Positions 9,443 to 19,344 of a DNA stretch of 64,000 nucleotides are shown piece after piece. Location: the NCBI RefSeq assembly GCF_000350225.1, contig NW_005178652.1:209691-273690 (forward strand). Direction: 5' to 3'. Under the pieces are notes generated by a model that saw only the letters and a program-made list of their open reading frames with translations, had not been told where the DNA came from and did no database searches. The translations under genes and the position numbers were made by a program. The DNA comes from Chondrus crispus. Taxonomy: Eukaryota > Rhodophyta > Florideophyceae > Gigartinales > Gigartinaceae. Within the stretch, counting starts at the first letter, position 1. Every line of letters starts with the position of its first letter.

Positions 9443-12400
9443 TTAAAACTTCTCAAGACGAATTAGGTCAACCATTTGACCTAATGTCTGAGGTGACATT
9501 ATCTTTGTCAATAAATCTGCAGGTTGATTCTCAGAGCTCACATGAGTCAGCTGAACCACAGAATTCTCAATAAGTTCACGGACATGGTGAATCTTTAAGT
9601 CGATGTGCTTATTCTTTGCAGAGACTTGAGAATTCGTAGCGAGAGATTGAGCTGCAGTACTGTCAATCATGACATTACTTGCGACAAACGCTTCCTTATC
9701 ATTCCATTGCAATGCATGAGCGAATTCCCAGAACAGCTTTCGAAGCCATGATAATTCCTTAGTGCAAGAGGAGAGAGCAATGTACTCGGCTTCAGCGGAG
9801 GACAAGGAGATGACTGTTTGACGTTTGCTTCTCCAATAAACTGGTGCTTCGTTGATGGCGATAATGAATCCAGTTGTTGACCTCCTCGTGTCTTTGCATC
9901 CTCCCCAATCGGCATCAACGCAAGCAACAATAGAGTCTGGGTTGAAGTTGCAATTGCGTCGGAAATGTAGCCCATAGTCCAATGTACCAGACACATATCT
10001 CAAGACACGTTTCAAGTACGACATGTGTCGGGGGGTGGGTGCATGTAAGTGGCGGGCTAAGACAGATATTGGGAATGAAAGGTCTGGACGGGTGCAAACT
10101 GCCAAGTAGTTGAGACCACCGATGATTCTGCGGTACTGAGAGTGCTCCTTTTGCGACAGCAAGTGTTCACCTGGATGTGCAGGGAGCAGGTCCGCATTCA
10201 AAGGCAGAGGAGTCCAGACCGAGTTGGCTTGATCAAGTCCGTGAGTCAGTAGGAGTGACTCAGCATAGCGCGTCTGATGGACCTTGATGTGGTCGGGTTC
10301 TTTGGAGATCTGCCATCCAATAAAGGAAGAAAGTGTACCGAACAACTTAACGTTGAACTGAGCCGACAATCTTTCCTTGAACCATGACATCAAGTGCGTG
10401 CTATTGGAGGCAAATGCTATGTCATCGACCACAATAGCGACAATGACAAACTCGTTGCCTTTGCGGAAGAAGTAGAGTCGAGCGTCGTATCGCGAGGTGT
10501 TGAACTTCCAAGAGTTCAGACAAGTCTCCAGTAGAGAACCCCATATCTTTCCGGCTTGCTTGGTTCCATACATGGAACCATGTACTTCAGCAACATGACC
10601 AGGCTTCCTTTGAAGCCGACTTGAATCCGTGGGCTGTTCCATAATAACTGGAATGTCAAGTTTGCCGTAGAGATAGGCATTAGAAATGTCTGCGCCTTCG
10701 AGCTCCAGGTTGTGACTACTTGCGAACGCCAGCAAGATGCGAAGCGTTTCGTGTGTGGCCACTGGAGCGTAGGTGTTGTCTGGATCGTAGTCAGTGAATG
10801 GCTTCTGCTGATCACCACGTACACAGCACCGAGCTTTGTGAAGGACGTTCCCAACGTCGTCAAGCGGCTTGAGTCTGAATACCCAAGTGAATGGGACTGG
10901 ATGCATATCTACAGTCCGAGGGATAAGCATCCATGTCCGACGTTCGACAAGAGCATCGAACTCTCTGTCAATGGCGGCAGCCCAGTTTGGGTCTTCACAG
11001 GCGCGTGAGAAAGAACGCGGAAGAAGCGGATCGCGAATAGTTTTCTTCGACACAAACACTGTAGGGTGATGTGTTAAGGCTGCAGTGAGTACAGATATCA
11101 ACTGCTCTTCCCCATCGTATTCGCCTTCAATACTGGGAGCCGGATCTTCGTCTGGAAATGTTGGTTGTCCGAAGGCATCGAGTTCCATTTCACGGGAGAT
11201 ACCATCCATAAATGTCGACATACTCGGTAGATGCTCCGAGTTGTCATGATGGAAGTCTTGTGCACGCGTGATGATTATCTTCTGCGTGGACGGAACGAAG
11301 ATGCGAAATAGAGTGACTTCACTTTCCATACCCACGAAGTGTCCAAACACGGTGCGAGGAAGAAGCTTCTTCTGGCGAGTGGTTTTTGGTCTATAGATGA
11401 ACGCATGTCCTTTCTGCCCAAATTCCGGAACCATTGTGAAGTCGATCCGAGTATTAGGGTTCCAAGCCAGAATGGGAATTTCACCTTTGATGCGCTCAGA
11501 GGGGGCGCGATTGCGGAGCCAGTTGCCATGATTTATGGCCTCTCCCCATAGCTTGAGGGGTAGGTCACTCGCAAAGAGAAGAACTCTTGCTCTTACCCAG
11601 TGTTCTTGGATAAGTCGTTCTGCAGATCCGTTGCTTTCAGAAGCGTAAGCAGGAGAGTAGTCAAGCTTGATGCCGTAATGGTGACTGAACTCCTTGACGT
11701 CTTCCCCTTTGTTCTCCCCAGCCCGATCCAGCTTAATGTTCTGAAGCCGAAGCTGATCGTTAAACTCAGTCTGTGAGCGGTTGCGGTACCATTCGAGATG
11801 TCTATATGTCTCATTCTTTGTCATGAGCATGAAGACATCAGACTTACCAGTGTAGTCGTCCAGTATTGCAAGTGTGTAGGAGTTCCCAGCGACACTTGGA
11901 GTCACAGGACCTGAAATGTCAATGTGAATCAACTCCAGTGGCTGTTTTGTGATGAATCCACTTTTAGACAAAGGAGCACGATGAGCTTTCCCTTTTAAGC
12001 AAGGGACGCAATCGAGTTGCTGAAGGATGGATTTTTCAAAGAACGGAACAGATTCGACTGCATGAGAAAGCTTGATGTAGCGGTTAATGCCAAGGTGGCC
12101 AGTCTTCCCATGCCACTCCAGGGCAGGATTCTTGTTGACGTTCATAGCGACTGTTGTCAAAGACATGTTTGATTTTGAATTGTTCATGTCGAGAGTGTAC
12201 AATCCATTCTTCTTCTGAGTTTCCCACAAAATCTTCCAAGTTCCTTTCTCCATTAGGAAACATGCGTTGTGCGGACGGATGTCGTCGGTAAACGCAACAA
12301 TGAAGTTAGAACTTAGGAGCCCGACTGAGAGAATGTTGGAAGAGAACTGAGGGGCATGGTAAGCTTCGATTACCATGCCACCGCCAAGAGGGATTGACAC

Positions 12401-13660
12401 TTCTCCTTGGCCAACTAGTCTTGACACACCAGATGCAGCCATGACATCTTGTGAAATACGTGAATAGTTGATGAACGATTTTCGAGAATGGAAGAAATGA
12501 TGCGTAGCACCGGAGTCAATGTGCGCGCAGGACCTCTTCGCGCTAGATACTTCAGCAATTTGGCTTCGGAAGTCGAAGTCGTTGTTTTGTAGTTGCACCA
12601 TGAATCCTCTTGGGACTTCGTCGTCCGCCTGAGCGAAGCGAGTCGAAGGGCGAGGGGCTCCTTGGTTTTGGTGGTGGTTGCTAGCTCCCCAACCGCGAGT
12701 GGGGGAGTTATCGTTGTTGCGGATATTACCACGAGGAGGAAGAGCGTCCGGAAGTGGCGTGCCGAAGTGCACATTTCGATTGAGACGCAGTGAGGGACGT
12801 CCTTGAGGCGCTTGTCCATTTCCAGCCCCCTCGTCCCTTAATCGGTCCCAACAGTCTTTGTAGAAGTGACCCGGACGTTTGCAGTAGTTGCAAGTGCGCT
12901 TGTCCACTCGACCTCCGAAGGTTCCTCTTTGTCTATGTCGTCCACCTCTGCGACCTCTTCCGCGACCTTTACCTCTTGAACCACGACTGCCTCTTTCCGC
13001 GAAATTAGCCTTAGGTTGAGAAGTGATGCTGTTACTCGACTGCTGCATGTTGTGAGGATTAGATCGACGTGCGATCTCGGCTTGTACAGCATTGACAACC
13101 TTGTCGAAATTGAGGTCCTGTAGACTAGATACCATAGCAAGAGGCGCAAACGAGGATGGCAGAGAGCGGATTAACTTGGAAGTTTTCTCCGATTCAGAGA
13201 GCTCAGCATCATACGTAGCTAGCTCCCCAATGGTTGTTAAAAACGAAGCGACATGCTTGTCCCAGTTACCATTATCTTTGAAGATTAAGGTGTCCAACTT
13301 TTGTTTGATGTTTTGCACCACTTGAGCGTTTGACATCGTGAAGATACGCTCAAGCTCTTTCCACAGATCGGAGGCCGTCTTTTCATCGTCGTCCACAAAC
13401 AAGCGTGTTTGGGACGCGACGGCGTCTCCAAGGCAAAGAATGATATTGCCTTTTGCACGCGCAGCTCGCATCATCCAGTCCTCGATTGCATCACTCGAAG
13501 ATGCACCACGGCCGGTGGGCTTCGGTTTCAGTCCAACTAGAAGTGGATCGTTGCGCTGAAGATAAGCCTTCATCTTCCTGCGCCACTGAATGAAGTCAGA
13601 CGGGACTTTGAGCTTTGGCACTTTGCTCAGAGAGTCACCGCCTTCACCATTATTTGACAT
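9443..13660 (-). CDS. copia gag-pol polyprotein
   Basis: A single 1405-residue frame starts with ATG at 13660. In order: a gag region (about 1-240), a CCHC knuckle CNYCKRPGHFYKDC near 255, a protease with HIDSGATHHF near 385, an integrase with an HHCC zinc region (HLGIN...CVPCLKG) and DDE core, a reverse transcriptase with VVDDIAFAS, and RNase H with VDADWGGCKDTRRST. The order PR-INT-RT-RH is that of Ty1/copia. Length is normal for the family. The untranslated leader between the LTR and ATG is about 880 bp. Confidence 0.95.
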   Translation of the reverse strand: MSNNGEGGDSLSKVPKLKVPSDFIQWRRKMKAYLQRNDPLLVGLKPKPTGRGASSSDAIEDWMMRAARAKGNIILCLGDAVASQTRLFVDDDEKTASDLWKELERIFTMSNAQVVQNIKQKLDTLIFKDNGNWDKHVASFLTTIGELATYDAELSESEKTSKLIRSLPSSFAPLAMVSSLQDLNFDKVVNAVQAEIARRSNPHNMQQSSNSITSQPKANFAERGSRGSRGKGRGRGRRGGRHRQRGTFGGRVDKRTCNYCKRPGHFYKDCWDRLRDEGAGNGQAPQGRPSLRLNRNVHFGTPLPDALPPRGNIRNNDNSPTRGWGASNHHQNQGAPRPSTRFAQADDEVPRGFMVQLQNNDFDFRSQIAEVSSAKRSCAHIDSGATHHFFHSRKSFINYSRISQDVMAASGVSRLVGQGEVSIPLGGGMVIEAYHAPQFSSNILSVGLLSSNFIVAFTDDIRPHNACFLMEKGTWKILWETQKKNGLYTLDMNNSKSNMSLTTVAMNVNKNPALEWHGKTGHLGINRYIKLSHAVESVPFFEKSILQQLDCVPCLKGKAHRAPLSKSGFITKQPLELIHIDISGPVTPSVAGNSYTLAILDDYTGKSDVFMLMTKNETYRHLEWYRNRSQTEFNDQLRLQNIKLDRAGENKGEDVKEFSHHYGIKLDYSPAYASESNGSAERLIQEHWVRARVLLFASDLPLKLWGEAINHGNWLRNRAPSERIKGEIPILAWNPNTRIDFTMVPEFGQKGHAFIYRPKTTRQKKLLPRTVFGHFVGMESEVTLFRIFVPSTQKIIITRAQDFHHDNSEHLPSMSTFMDGISREMELDAFGQPTFPDEDPAPSIEGEYDGEEQLISVLTAALTHHPTVFVSKKTIRDPLLPRSFSRACEDPNWAAAIDREFDALVERRTWMLIPRTVDMHPVPFTWVFRLKPLDDVGNVLHKARCCVRGDQQKPFTDYDPDNTYAPVATHETLRILLAFASSHNLELEGADISNAYLYGKLDIPVIMEQPTDSSRLQRKPGHVAEVHGSMYGTKQAGKIWGSLLETCLNSWKFNTSRYDARLYFFRKGNEFVIVAIVVDDIAFASNSTHLMSWFKERLSAQFNVKLFGTLSSFIGWQISKEPDHIKVHQTRYAESLLLTHGLDQANSVWTPLPLNADLLPAHPGEHLLSQKEHSQYRRIIGGLNYLAVCTRPDLSFPISVLARHLHAPTPRHMSYLKRVLRYVSGTLDYGLHFRRNCNFNPDSIVACVDADWGGCKDTRRSTTGFIIAINEAPVYWRSKRQTVISLSSAEAEYIALSSCTKELSWLRKLFWEFAHALQWNDKEAFVASNVMIDSTAAQSLATNSQVSAKNKHIDLKIHHVRELIENSVVQLTHVSSENQPADLLTKIMSPQTLGQMVDLIRLEKF

Positions 13661-14110
13661 TATGACGGGTTGACCGAAAGTTGCACAGATGTGCGAACAG
13701 TTGTATGTGACAAGAGGGGTGCGAAAATAAAATTTGAAAGCGAATCAGCACCACCAACAGCGAAAACGAAGATGCACACAAGAAGAAATTGCTGATCAAC
13801 GTTTTCAACTGTAGCCTTGAGAAAGTTTGGTGTGATGCGTGGAGTCCAAATTGTGCTAGATGATCTCCAATTTTCGTTGTCGAAGTTGAACGTGATGACA
13901 AATGTGTGTAACCTTCGCTTGTGTTGCCGAAAAGCAATGCTGACGGCAAAGACGACGACAACAACTGAAAGTTGTAAATGGGAACCCAGATCGACGCCAA
14001 AGTAAATTCGTTTTGACTGTAGGTCGAGAAAAACCGAATGGAGACCAAATAAAACACAGCAATCACACACAACGTCAAACCCCAACAAGTGCCCCCGCCA
14101 CCGACAAACA

Positions 14111-14160
14111 CTTGACTAGACTTGACTGGACTTGACTGGACTTGACTAGACTTGACTAGA
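14111..14160 (-). repeat. Five tandem 10-bp units in the copia leader
   Basis: CTTGACTAGA/CTTGACTGGA repeats five times without gaps in the untranslated leader of the young copia element, between its 5' LTR and gag. Role unknown; packaging or dimerisation signals are placed there in other elements. Confidence 0.85.
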
Positions 14161-14540
14161 TTTTCAAACTTGATTTCCAGATTTGCTTGAGGTAATGTAG
14201 CACGAGCAATAGTAGCGCAGAGCAGTGCGATGCAGTGCGTTGTGAAGCACCCGGCGCGAGAGAGGAAAGCAGAGGAAGCGCAATAGCTGTAGGAAAATAG
14301 TAGACCGACACCACGAGTTGACTTGATGAACTGCAATGCACTACCCGATCCCAGGCCCTCAGGCACTCTATAGGTTCAAGGGTAGCACAGGAGTCCAGTG
14401 CGACGTTTGTACGCGGGGGGGCGGTTGAGAAGTAGTCGTCGATTCGCAGAGACAGGGCGCGGCGAAGGAGGAAGTAGGTAGCGCGCGTCGGTGGTGGTCT
14501 GAAGGGCGCAGTGAGATTGTTCCTCACCGCGATGCTACCA

Positions 14541-14860
14541 TGAACGAGGTGAGCAATAAACGTGATCGAGAGTGTGTCTTCTCCGGTGTGAGGGGGCGAG
14601 CTGCCCCCGGTCACACAACTTTATGTCATCCAGTCCGAGACTGGTGGGCGCCATACCGCGCCGCCGTCGAGTGTAGATTACTAATTAATAGTTAAATCTA
14701 CGATGGTGCGCATACAAAATTCTCCCTTTTGGTCCGACTACATTCGTCGTCCAATGCCAGCCGTCCAAGTATGGACGGCGGCGGTCCGGAGCGTTCTTAT
14801 TGGACGAAATGGCTTTCGCCACCTCATGGCCAAAGGCCCTATGATATGCCTATCTTGGCA
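14541..14860 (-). repeat. 5' LTR of the young copia element
   Basis: It pairs with 8636-8955 and is followed on the right by the target duplication ATCTC (14861-14865). Confidence 0.93.
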
Positions 14861-15272
14861 ATCTCAACATAACCTGATGGGCAATCCTGTACAGGAGGAC
14901 AGAGTACTGTACAGTACCGTTACTGTAAATCTATTGCTCTGACTGGGAATGTTGCCTGCGTAGGCAATTTTTGATGTGTAGGCATACGGTATCTCGCTTG
15001 CTCGCTTTGCTCGCTTTATAGGCAGTTGTTTCTAATTTTATCTTTTTGCGGGCAGAGTACGGTAAGTCTATTGCTCCGACTGGAATTATTGCCTGCGTAG
15101 GCAACTTTTGATGTGTAGGCAGGCGCATACGGTATCGCGCTTTGCCGACGTAGGCAACTTTTGATGTGTAAATTTAGGCATACTTTCGCAGCGTAAAGTT
15201 TGCAGTATTTTATGAGAATTGCCTCTACAGCACGGATCGTACTTGTATGTGATATAATTTTTGCCCGTTCTA

Positions 15273-15376
15273 GTGTCTAGCCGACAAGTGACCTCAAATG
15301 AGGCCATTTGACCTCATAAAAATAATAAAATAAGTTGAACCTCAATCTCAAATGAGGAAAATTGTCGGCTAGACAC
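15273..15376. mobile_element. 104-bp MITE with TA target duplication
   Basis: Terminal inverted repeats GTGTCTAGCCGACAA are perfect, and TA flanks both ends (15271-15272, 15377-15378). The empty site is preserved at about 40217-40228 (TTCTAGATCCC). It holds an internal CCTCAAATGAGG palindrome. It is non-autonomous and is related by its ends to 18876-19342. TA duplication suggests a Tc1/mariner-type transposase; CTAG would also fit as the duplication. Confidence 0.9.
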
Positions 15377-15693
15377 TAGATCCCGCCACTCCTGCACTTC
15401 CACACTCTGCACTGTACATACTGTACATACAGTAGTATAATAATGAATTTGTATACAATTTGTTTGTACAGTAGCATGTGTACTGTACCTTCGAAGGTAC
15501 AATGATATTGTACTGTACGGGAGCTCCCGTATACTGTACAGCAAACCCTGCCTACGGTACCGTTACGGTACTGTATCTGAATCCCTTGTAAGTGAAAATC
15601 GAGTATGTATAGTACGTATTCGTGGTCACACGGGGCAAGAGGGCCGATATCTCTGATATCATATCAGCTCGAGGGCGCAGGGAAGGCCCAAGA

Positions 15694-15759
15694 GTCGCTT
15701 CCCCCACCCGCCCCCTGCTCATTGAAATGAAGGGCAGGGGGCGGGTGGGGGGAAGCGAC
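15694..15759. repeat. GC-rich hairpin
   Basis: Twenty-five-base arms (GTCGCTTCCCCCACCCG...) pair with one bulged G around a loop of about 15 bases. It is conserved at 40539-40604; the inverted copy near 43170-43225 keeps it only in part. Confidence 0.85.
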
Positions 15760-16098
15760 ACAACAGTAACTTTAATTTAAAGCGGTAAAGCGGTGCAGTT
15801 TGCATCCAAAATCTCAGGAGGTAGAATTTTAATGGGAGCGAGATCGTTGCATGCTTCAATAATGCGATAGCACATCTCGGACCATGCGCCCTACCCTCCG
15901 CTTCGAGGCGCTTGTCCAGCCCTCGACCTGATATCCGCCCTCTTGCCCCTTGTCACAACGCAGACGTATCTGACCGTAACTTATGCTTGCTACAGTACTG
16001 TACACTACCTTTTGGTACCGTTCTGCGTCATGGCCATACAGCGTGCTTTCCTGCGGTAAACCGCTAGTCTGTGATGTTTGTGACACCAACTGCATCAC

Positions 16099-16106
16099 TA
16101 TAAATA
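16099..16106 (+). promoter_or_regulatory. TATA box of secreted peptide gene 1
   Basis: TATAAATA lies 143 bp before the ATG. The same box and surrounding bases are kept at the paralogue (42894-42901, minus strand), which supports function. Confidence 0.75.
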
Positions 16107-16248
16107 CCGGCCTTTGTCTCAGCACTAGCACCACTCCCATCCTCCTCACCCACCTTTCTCCGCAACCATCTCCCAGCACCACTCTCTCACACACCTTCCA
16201 ACACCCATCTCATCTACGCAGAGCATACCACTTCTATTCACTTTCAGC

Positions 16249-16464
16249 ATGGCAACCCGTTTCATCACGCTCTTCCTCGCACTCGCCTTGGTCCTCAGCC
16301 TCGCCGCCGCGGCTCCGAAAGCTATGCCGCGCGCCGTTCAGGACGAGGGGAAGATTGGCCTCACCGAACGCCAATTCAGGGGTTGTGGGGATTTCTGCGA
16401 CGATGATCTTGACTGTTTCGATAGCTATTGTAACAACTGCGTCAACAATAGATGCAGGCTCTAG
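16249..16464 (+). CDS. Small secreted cysteine-rich peptide (copy 1)
   Basis: A 71-residue product. Residues 1-22 form a typical signal peptide (basic start, then a Leu/Ala core ending AAAA). A short linker with PKAMPRAVQD follows. The last 28 residues hold six cysteines spaced C-x3-C-x5-C-x4-C-x2-C-x4-C, a knottin-like density that suggests three disulfides. It has a TATA box upstream and an AATAAA about 93 bp after the stop. The paralogue on the opposite strand at 42526-42750 has an almost identical signal peptide and UTRs but a changed mature part. The likely role is a secreted defence, signalling or toxin-like peptide; the family is not recognised. Confidence 0.8.
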   Translation: MATRFITLFLALALVLSLAAAAPKAMPRAVQDEGKIGLTERQFRGCGDFCDDDLDCFDSYCNNCVNNRCRL

Positions 16465-17780
16465 AGGCACGCGCAGTGTCGAGCTCTGGGGTGATGGGCT
16501 TGTGTGCTCGTCAGTTGCGCCTTCAGTCGCAAGTCGACTCTAAGACATGGATTCCCAATAAAATGTTGCGATGTTAATCGCTTTCGTTGCACGAAAAGAG
16601 CAGCCATTCTTTTTCTATCGCATCCCTACAGCCTGCCCTGCCAATGGGTTTGAGCCGATCTTTGCATAATAATTCATCTCCTTTCATTCAATTTTTCTTA
16701 CCGTAATCGAACTTGGTTTGGCCATTCGAAAAGTGTTCTGTGTCTTGTATTGCTCACAAACTCTACTCATCTTTCTAACGCCCTACTGCGACCATATGGC
16801 ATGAGAGTGCAACATATGAAGATGAAGACATGTCGGCGTACAGTACGCAAGAGTGACTAAAATCCCCAACCCCCATACACTGGTACCCCTCCACTGTTGC
16901 GGTGCACATAGGTGGCATACGTGCGACTTGGACACACTCTCCCCTCGACGAAGATGAATGTCAAATAAGCGGACGGATGAAATTGGAAAAACGAAATTGG
17001 GAAGGGGGTCCTGCCAGAGTCATTGCGGATTAGAGACAACAACGAGCAGACATGTGGATGGGGAAGAGAGCAGAATTGGGCTCGGTGCATGATGGTGCTA
17101 AAGATGAGCGAGCGCTTCGCCTTGTATCCGCAATCAGTTGATGCCGACGATGGAAGTGGGGCTCACGGAACGGGGAGAGAATCACTGGGATGTGCCAAAT
17201 TCACAACTAGTTTGGCATTCAAGCATAGCGTGTAGAACTGAAGTGATAGGTTGTATAGGATGGCAAAGGAGGAGGGCTTCAGAGGATTCCGGTTCCTACC
17301 CGGCGTCAAATGGAAGTGGATGTTGGGCGTTATGGCGTCGTATTCCGTTGTGGCGAAAAACATTTGCCGACTTGCTCAGTGTTGATTAAGCTGCAGTACC
17401 CAGCGTACCGTTGGATATCAGTCCCGATTCTTTCCGAGAAACCTATGTGAAATACCAGGGCTCGTAACCAGTCTGTTGGCCGTTGGTGAAATATTATCAG
17501 CGGGGTCGACGACTGCATCTCGAATTATTGATATGTTGGGCTCTCGCTCCGGGCAGATCGAGGCAAGAACGAACCAGTAAACAAGATTGAATTTTGTCAC
17601 AAACCTTGGCAGAGCTCTCCCGTCCGACCGTGTGCGCTGTTGTTCTCATCGACTCATGTTCCGCCAATAGAATTGGCGTAGGATCCCCGAACGCCCACTG
17701 TCGTAGTTCATGACTACGAGAAAGGTCGAAGGAGCTTACCGACACGCTGAAAATATACCCGCCGTGTTACAAAGGCGTAT
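16465..17780 (+). repeat. Host segment C, copy 1: downstream flank of peptide gene 1
   Basis: It matches 40985-42525 in reverse orientation with many small differences, so this duplication is older than the A-B one. The minus-strand stretch 17418-17600 can be read as FNLVYWFVLASICPEREPN...VVDPADNISPTANRL, and the matching stretch at about 41190-41310 reads almost the same. Several of their differences fall at third codon positions, hinting at a lost or unrecognised coding exon. Nothing else is identifiable. Confidence 0.7.
16557..16562 (+). terminator. Polyadenylation signal of peptide gene 1
   Basis: AATAAA, 93 bp after the stop; the same signal occurs at 42426-42431 on the minus strand for the paralogue. 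Confidence 0.7.
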
Positions 17781-17881
17781 CTGGTCGATCTTTGAAATGT
17801 CCAATTTGGTTAAGCACTTCAGGATTGGCTTTTACGATTTCGTACAGTTTTGAAAGTCAGTCGTGAAGCACGTCTCCGAAG

Positions 17882-18304
17882 ATGAGGGATTCAACTCTCG
17901 TCGGTCCGTTCAAAATCACCGCTGGGATATCTATCCCAGAGGTGATTTTGAACGGACCGGTCTTCATAAAACCAAGCAGGACCCTCGTGTACTTGGAACA
18001 GGTTACTGTGGAGCTTCCCAACGTGGCAATGCACCCTCTCGAGAGAAACTCACAACACATACTGCGGACCTTCTGGAGCGCGGTCGAGCCCATGCGTCGC
18101 GCGTCCCAAGCACCAGAAGCGGTCCATCGCATGTGGACCGACTGTACGACTGACGAGCGCAGCACATTTCTCTTGTACGACTTTCAGTCCAACTCCTTTG
18201 TCGCTCGCCCGGGTCCTAGTCAGCTCACTTCTGGGTCTATGAGGACCCGTACGGGCGTGCGGACTGAAGCTCGACAAGGGCGACGTAAGCGGTACCGCGA
18301 TTAG
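17882..18304 (+). CDS. Hypothetical 140-residue frame spanning a palindrome
   Basis: This is an open frame in unique sequence. Its first third is formed by the long palindrome at 17902-17959. No domain, signal peptide or membrane segment is recognisable, and the C-terminus is Arg-rich. It may be a chance frame. The stretch 18305-18875 after it shows no gene. Confidence 0.25.
   Translation: MRDSTLVGPFKITAGISIPEVILNGPVFIKPSRTLVYLEQVTVELPNVAMHPLERNSQHILRTFWSAVEPMRRASQAPEAVHRMWTDCTTDERSTFLLYDFQSNSFVARPGPSQLTSGSMRTRTGVRTEARQGRRKRYRD
17902..17959. repeat. 58-bp near-perfect palindrome
   Basis: Two 28-base arms starting CGGTCCGTTCAAAATC are separated by two bases and differ at one position. Such a sequence could extrude as a cruciform or form a tight RNA hairpin. 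Confidence 0.9.
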
Positions 18305-18875
18305 GACGCCGTGCCGCCGCCACCCGTGTTCCTTGGCTTGAACCCTTTTCGCGTTCCTCTCATGCGGAGACTCCACCGCCTCACATCGTAGGCGGTTCTT
18401 GTCTCCATATTCCCTCCGCTCCAGGCGCTGGAAGCAGTCAGCCACGACCCGGCGGGAGCATCGAGCGTGCGACATCTCGCGTTGTCTCGTAGGCGCTGCA
18501 CCTTACTTCTGACTCGCGCAAAGTTTAGTTCATAGAGCCGCAAAACAAACCTAAACTCGATGAAAACCTTACCACAACCCATCTCGAGAAGCCCATGTAT
18601 GCGACCAGGATGAACCTGCCTGGGCCAAAATTAACAGAGCGACGAACAGGGTGCTCTCTTGCAATACGCATGAGCTCCACACATCGAATTTGTTGTGCGT
18701 GTTCGGGCGAGACGCTGAGGGAGGCGTCTCGAGTGTGTGTGACGGTAGAGGTGCGCACGAGCGCGAGGAAAGTGCGCAAAAGCGCGAAGCAAAGTCTTGC
18801 TAATGACAGGGTGAATGCTCACCGATGCATAAGGGTTTTTTTTCTTCTGATGCTCCGGTACATGTACCTTGTCTA

Positions 18876-19342
18876 GTGTCTAGGTGACAAATGACCTCAT
18901 ATGAGGTCACTTTTCAACTTATTTTTCTCGACTTGTGCTAGCTCAACAAGATGGAAAAAAGATACTCTCGACACGGCAGTTGACTTCTGCGTTGTGGAAG
19001 GGTGGAGTTTGGTGAGATCTGCATGTCTTCTCCAGCCATTTTTAAAATGCCCAAAAAGGAGCCTTTTTTGACCAACCTCAAAACGTTTTATGTTGATATC
19101 TTTGAAACCAAAACGCCTGTTTAAAAAGTCAACTCATCATTGATAGTTCAGTAGATTCTTAGTCTCTCTGTGCATTGACAACCGCCATCCCAATGTTTTC
19201 CAAGATGTTATTGCCGAGCGCGTATACGTTAAAGAAGAAATGGTGTCCAAACTGAATGTTTTAAAGTTTCGATTTAATTTATATATTTTTGCAAAAAAAA
19301 AGCTGGCCTCATATGAGGTCAAATTGCTTGTCGTCTAGACAC
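18876..19342. mobile_element. 467-bp MITE of the same family
   Basis: Ends GTGTCTAGGTGACAA and its imperfect complement (GTGTCTAGACGACAA) are flanked by TA on both sides. Subterminal palindromes CCTCATATGAGG occur near both ends. The interior has no coding capacity. The ends match the 104-bp MITE at 15273. Confidence 0.85.
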
Positions 19343-19344
19343 TA

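Larger units (their letters stand above)
8636..14860 (-). mobile_element. Young Ty1/copia retrotransposon, looks whole
   Basis: LTRs of 320 bp lie at 8636-8955 and 14541-14860 and differ at a single base that I could find (near 8752). Both sides carry the 5-bp target duplication ATCTC (8631-8635 and 14861-14865). The uninterrupted site exists in this same window at 39811-39815 (CAACC-ATCTC-AACATAACC), which proves the boundaries. A primer-binding site beginning TGGTAGCATCG follows the 5' LTR. One long frame encodes gag-pol. It looks whole and recent. Confidence 0.95.
14866..16066 (+). repeat. Host segment B, copy 1: palindrome-rich upstream region
   Basis: It matches 39816-40911 with only a handful of differences plus one 104-bp MITE, and matches in reverse 43000-44776. 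It is rich in short palindromes: TACTGTAC-type runs, AGCTCCC/GGGAGCT and TTCGAA. Three spaced copies of a TTGCCT....AGGCAA motif followed by TTTTGATGTGTA lie near 14951, 15089 and 15147. It holds no recognisable gene and directly precedes the secreted peptide gene. Confidence 0.85.
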
